The translations under genes were made by a program, and so were the position numbers. The notes under the pieces are model-generated. The model was given only the letters and a program-made list of their open reading frames with translations. It was not told the DNA's origin and did not search any database. Of a stretch of DNA of 64,000 nucleotides, positions 62,627 through 64,000 are shown piece after piece. This DNA is from Maribacter_C sp947494565 (GTDB lineage Bacteria; Bacteroidota; Bacteroidia; Flavobacteriales; Flavobacteriaceae): assembly GCF_047345415.1 (NCBI RefSeq), contig NZ_JBLFEP010000005.1, positions 186,001 through 250,000 on the forward strand. The letters run 5' to 3'. Numbering within the stretch: position 1 is the first letter of the stretch; each line of letters begins with the position of its first letter.

Positions 62627-63070
62627 TTAGTTTAGAATTAACTTACCAGAATTAAAAAGTTTAACCCATCTTTTACAAGCTTCTGTCAAAGTCAATCTTT
62701 GCCTGGTCTTAAGTCTGCTATTGGTAATAATATTTAATGCCCAAACAAGCTGACTAGGTTTCTGGTTAATTTCGTTAATAATTAATGGGATAGCATCCTT
62801 CCCCATCTTCAAAATTTCTTGAAAATTCTCATCTTCAACAATACCTAAAATTGATGAGTTAAAAGTAGTATTTTTCTCCCAAGAACGAACAAGTGATTCA
62901 AATCTATTCATAAGAAAAACATTTCTAACCAAATCTTCATCAAGATTAATTAGATTGTCACTTAAAGCGATATCATCGATGTTACGCGAGTCTCGATCGC
63001 TGTCAAATAGTTCAATTTTGGTTTTTGGTAAGTCAGCGGATTGTGGCGGTAAATCAATTATAAATGGCAT
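62627..63070 (-). CDS. Hypothetical protein, middle gene of the TIGR04255 operon
   Basis: A 147-residue soluble protein with no recognised domain. The second half is helical (FQEILKMGKDAIPLIINEI, QLVWALNIITNSRLKTRQRLTLTEACKRWVKLF). It lies 2 bases after the TIGR04255 gene and 7 bases before the DUF7689-like gene, so the three are surely co-transcribed. Its role would be as partner of one of these proteins, which is inference from arrangement. Confidence 0.72.
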   Translation of the reverse strand: MPFIIDLPPQSADLPKTKIELFDSDRDSRNIDDIALSDNLINLDEDLVRNVFLMNRFESLVRSWEKNTTFNSSILGIVEDENFQEILKMGKDAIPLIINEINQKPSQLVWALNIITNSRLKTRQRLTLTEACKRWVKLFNSGKLILN

Positions 63071-63072
63071 AC

Positions 63073-63810
63073 TTATTTTATTAAAGATTTAGTTTTATCT
63101 GTAATACCATCATTAAAAAGAAAATTCTTCTTTTCTCTGATTAGGTTAAATTTTTCAATCAACGCTGAACTTTCATTTGGTATATCAGTATTGATAAGAA
63201 CATCAATGTCAAACAAATAGGGAAGTTTGTTTTCTAATGGTTTTTCCAAAGAATGAGCGATATTCCAATGCATAGACATATCGTCATCTCTGGCTGTATA
63301 TTTAACTTGAAAATTGCTTATCGCATGTGTTCCCGTGTTAGAGTTAATATAAGTTGTGAAATATTCGGTCAATTCCGAAGTGTCAAGAGGTAAATTGATT
63401 CTATTTACAAATCGAATAGATATTCCTGTTAAAACCTCAACTTTTAAGATGTCTTTGCATGAATCCCAAACTTCAAAAGCATCTTTGACAAAATTGTCCC
63501 AGCCACTATACTTTTCAAAAACTTCGAAGGTAAACTTCTCATCATTTATGGTAAACCTTCTCTTTTCATTTTCTGAAAAAAACTGAACGCCTTTTATACT
63601 TCTTTCGCCAAGGCTAACATTTGTTTCCAATTCATTGATACTAATTTGCTGCGTAAATTGCTCTTTTATTTTTGGATATGTATTTTTCAGTTCCTTTCCA
63701 AATTCCTTTAGTGCAGTAGAATCAAACTCTTCAACCTTTTTGTATCGATATTGTAGAATAGAAACGATTATGGGGGAGTTATCGTAATACTCATAATTTG
63801 TATTACTCAT
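63073..63810 (-). CDS. TIGR04255-family protein
   Basis: A 245-residue protein matching the TIGR04255 family of unknown function. Recognisable stretches are the N-terminal SPIIVSILQYRYK, the LEVLTGISIRFVNRINLPLD segment near residues 125-145, and the late DIDVLINTDIPNESSALIEKF. Members occur sporadically on mobile elements and near defence genes in many bacteria. It is the first gene of the three-gene operon and divergent from the partial gene at 63895. Confidence 0.8.
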   Translation of the reverse strand: MSNTNYEYYDNSPIIVSILQYRYKKVEEFDSTALKEFGKELKNTYPKIKEQFTQQISINELETNVSLGERSIKGVQFFSENEKRRFTINDEKFTFEVFEKYSGWDNFVKDAFEVWDSCKDILKVEVLTGISIRFVNRINLPLDTSELTEYFTTYINSNTGTHAISNFQVKYTARDDDMSMHWNIAHSLEKPLENKLPYLFDIDVLINTDIPNESSALIEKFNLIREKKNFLFNDGITDKTKSLIK

Positions 63811-63857
63811 TATTCTGTTGATTAAAACATTTATACAAAAGTAAAGTATTGTTTTAA

Positions 63858-63887
63858 TAAATATTATACATTTAGGTATAATATTTA
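63858..63887. promoter_or_regulatory. 12-base inverted repeat between divergent genes
   Basis: Perfect arms TAAATATTATAC at 63858-63869 and GTATAATATTTA at 63876-63887 with a 6-base gap lie in the 84-base space between the TIGR04255 operon and the divergent partial gene, ending 7 bases before its ATG. It fits the operator of a homodimeric regulator, possibly encoded by the partial gene. Confidence 0.62.
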
Positions 63888-63894
63888 AAATAAA

Positions 63895-64000
63895 ATGAGC
63901 GAAAATATTTACAATTCTAGATTGGAAATTTCATTCACTCTTGAACAAAAAAGGTTTAGAAAGAAAGACATTGAAATGTCTTATAGATCCCTGAATCATT
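63895..64000 (+). CDS. Partial gene at window end, divergent from the TIGR04255 operon
   Basis: The frame is open from the ATG at 63895 to the end of the window, giving 35 residues that begin MSENIYNSRLEISFTLEQKR. No family can be recognised from so little. The divergent position and the palindrome before it suggest a regulator, but this cannot be tested here. An ATG closely following an operator-like site supports it as a real start. Confidence 0.5.
   Translation, partial: MSENIYNSRLEISFTLEQKRFRKKDIEMSYRSLNH

Larger units (their letters stand above)
38575..64000. mobile_element. Putative integrative mobilizable element (right end outside window)
   Basis: The proposed element begins at the 3' end of mnmE with a tyrosine recombinase and contains an excisionase-type HTH protein, MobC-like and relaxase genes near 59.8-62.0 kb. 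It carries cargo of several unrelated types: an alpha-glucoside ABC/GH65 module, an HxlR-controlled operon and a TIGR04255 operon. Much of it looks more A+T-rich by eye than the first 38 kb, although the GH65/ABC block does not. No conjugation (tra) or replication genes are seen, so it would depend on a helper element. It could also be a composite of more than one insertion; the extent is inferred, not shown. Confidence 0.5.

Overview
This window is a chromosomal segment of a member of the Bacteroidota, most likely a marine Flavobacteriaceae. The evidence is a secreted polysaccharidase-like protein with a C-terminal type IX secretion (T9SS) sorting domain, repeated TAnnTTTG -7 promoter elements, weak Shine-Dalgarno sequences, and gene types typical of the family. 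I could not assign genus or species.

Positions 1 to 38574 look like ordinary chromosome. They hold the 3' end of purL; a membrane pair with an HTTM-like protein; a 1591-residue DUF5060/TIM-barrel protein with six Big_2 domains; a fatty-acid beta-oxidation block (acyl-CoA ligase, MarR regulator, HAD/ECH fusion, thiolase, a small four-helix-bundle gene, acyl-CoA dehydrogenase) closed by a hairpin terminator at 16722-16755; a PLP decarboxylase; a trehalose locus (GH15 hydrolase divergent from a fused OtsA/OtsB); a plus-strand run of secreted peptidases, an MFS transporter, an arginase-family protein and an alcohol dehydrogenase; and housekeeping genes (purC, phoH, SAM hydroxide adenosyltransferase, dnaN, mnmE).

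At the end of mnmE the character changes. The last 18 bases of mnmE closely resemble the attachment site used by Salmonella genomic island SGI1. A complete tyrosine recombinase gene follows within 200 bases, preceded by helically phased repeats. About 20 kb further on are an excisionase-type HTH protein, a MobC-like protein, a relaxase and inverted repeats that resemble an oriT. I therefore read 38575 to the end of the window as part of an integrative mobilizable element whose far end lies outside, although a composite of several insertions is possible.

The cargo falls into three blocks. First, 41392-48498 is a self-contained alpha-glucoside module: GH65 hydrolase, two ABC permeases, MalK-type ATPase, binding lipoprotein and AraC regulator. 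This layout is unusual in a phylum that mostly uses SusCD systems. Second, 48749-58153 is a tightly packed minus-strand operon of 13 genes divergent from an HxlR redox-type regulator. It contains two SnoaL-type proteins, a bestrophin, an outer-membrane DUF481 protein, cytochrome b561, PAP2 phosphatase, metallophosphoesterase, ferredoxin, ZIP transporter, cupin, class III nucleotide cyclase and O-methyltransferase. I do not recognise this as a described system and consider it the most interesting candidate here. Third, downstream of the mobilization genes, 62122-63810 is a three-gene operon (TIGR04255 family, unknown, DUF7689-like) with a divergent partial gene and a strong inverted-repeat operator, which could be an accessory or defence unit. 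No rRNA, tRNA, CRISPR array or complete IS element was seen.
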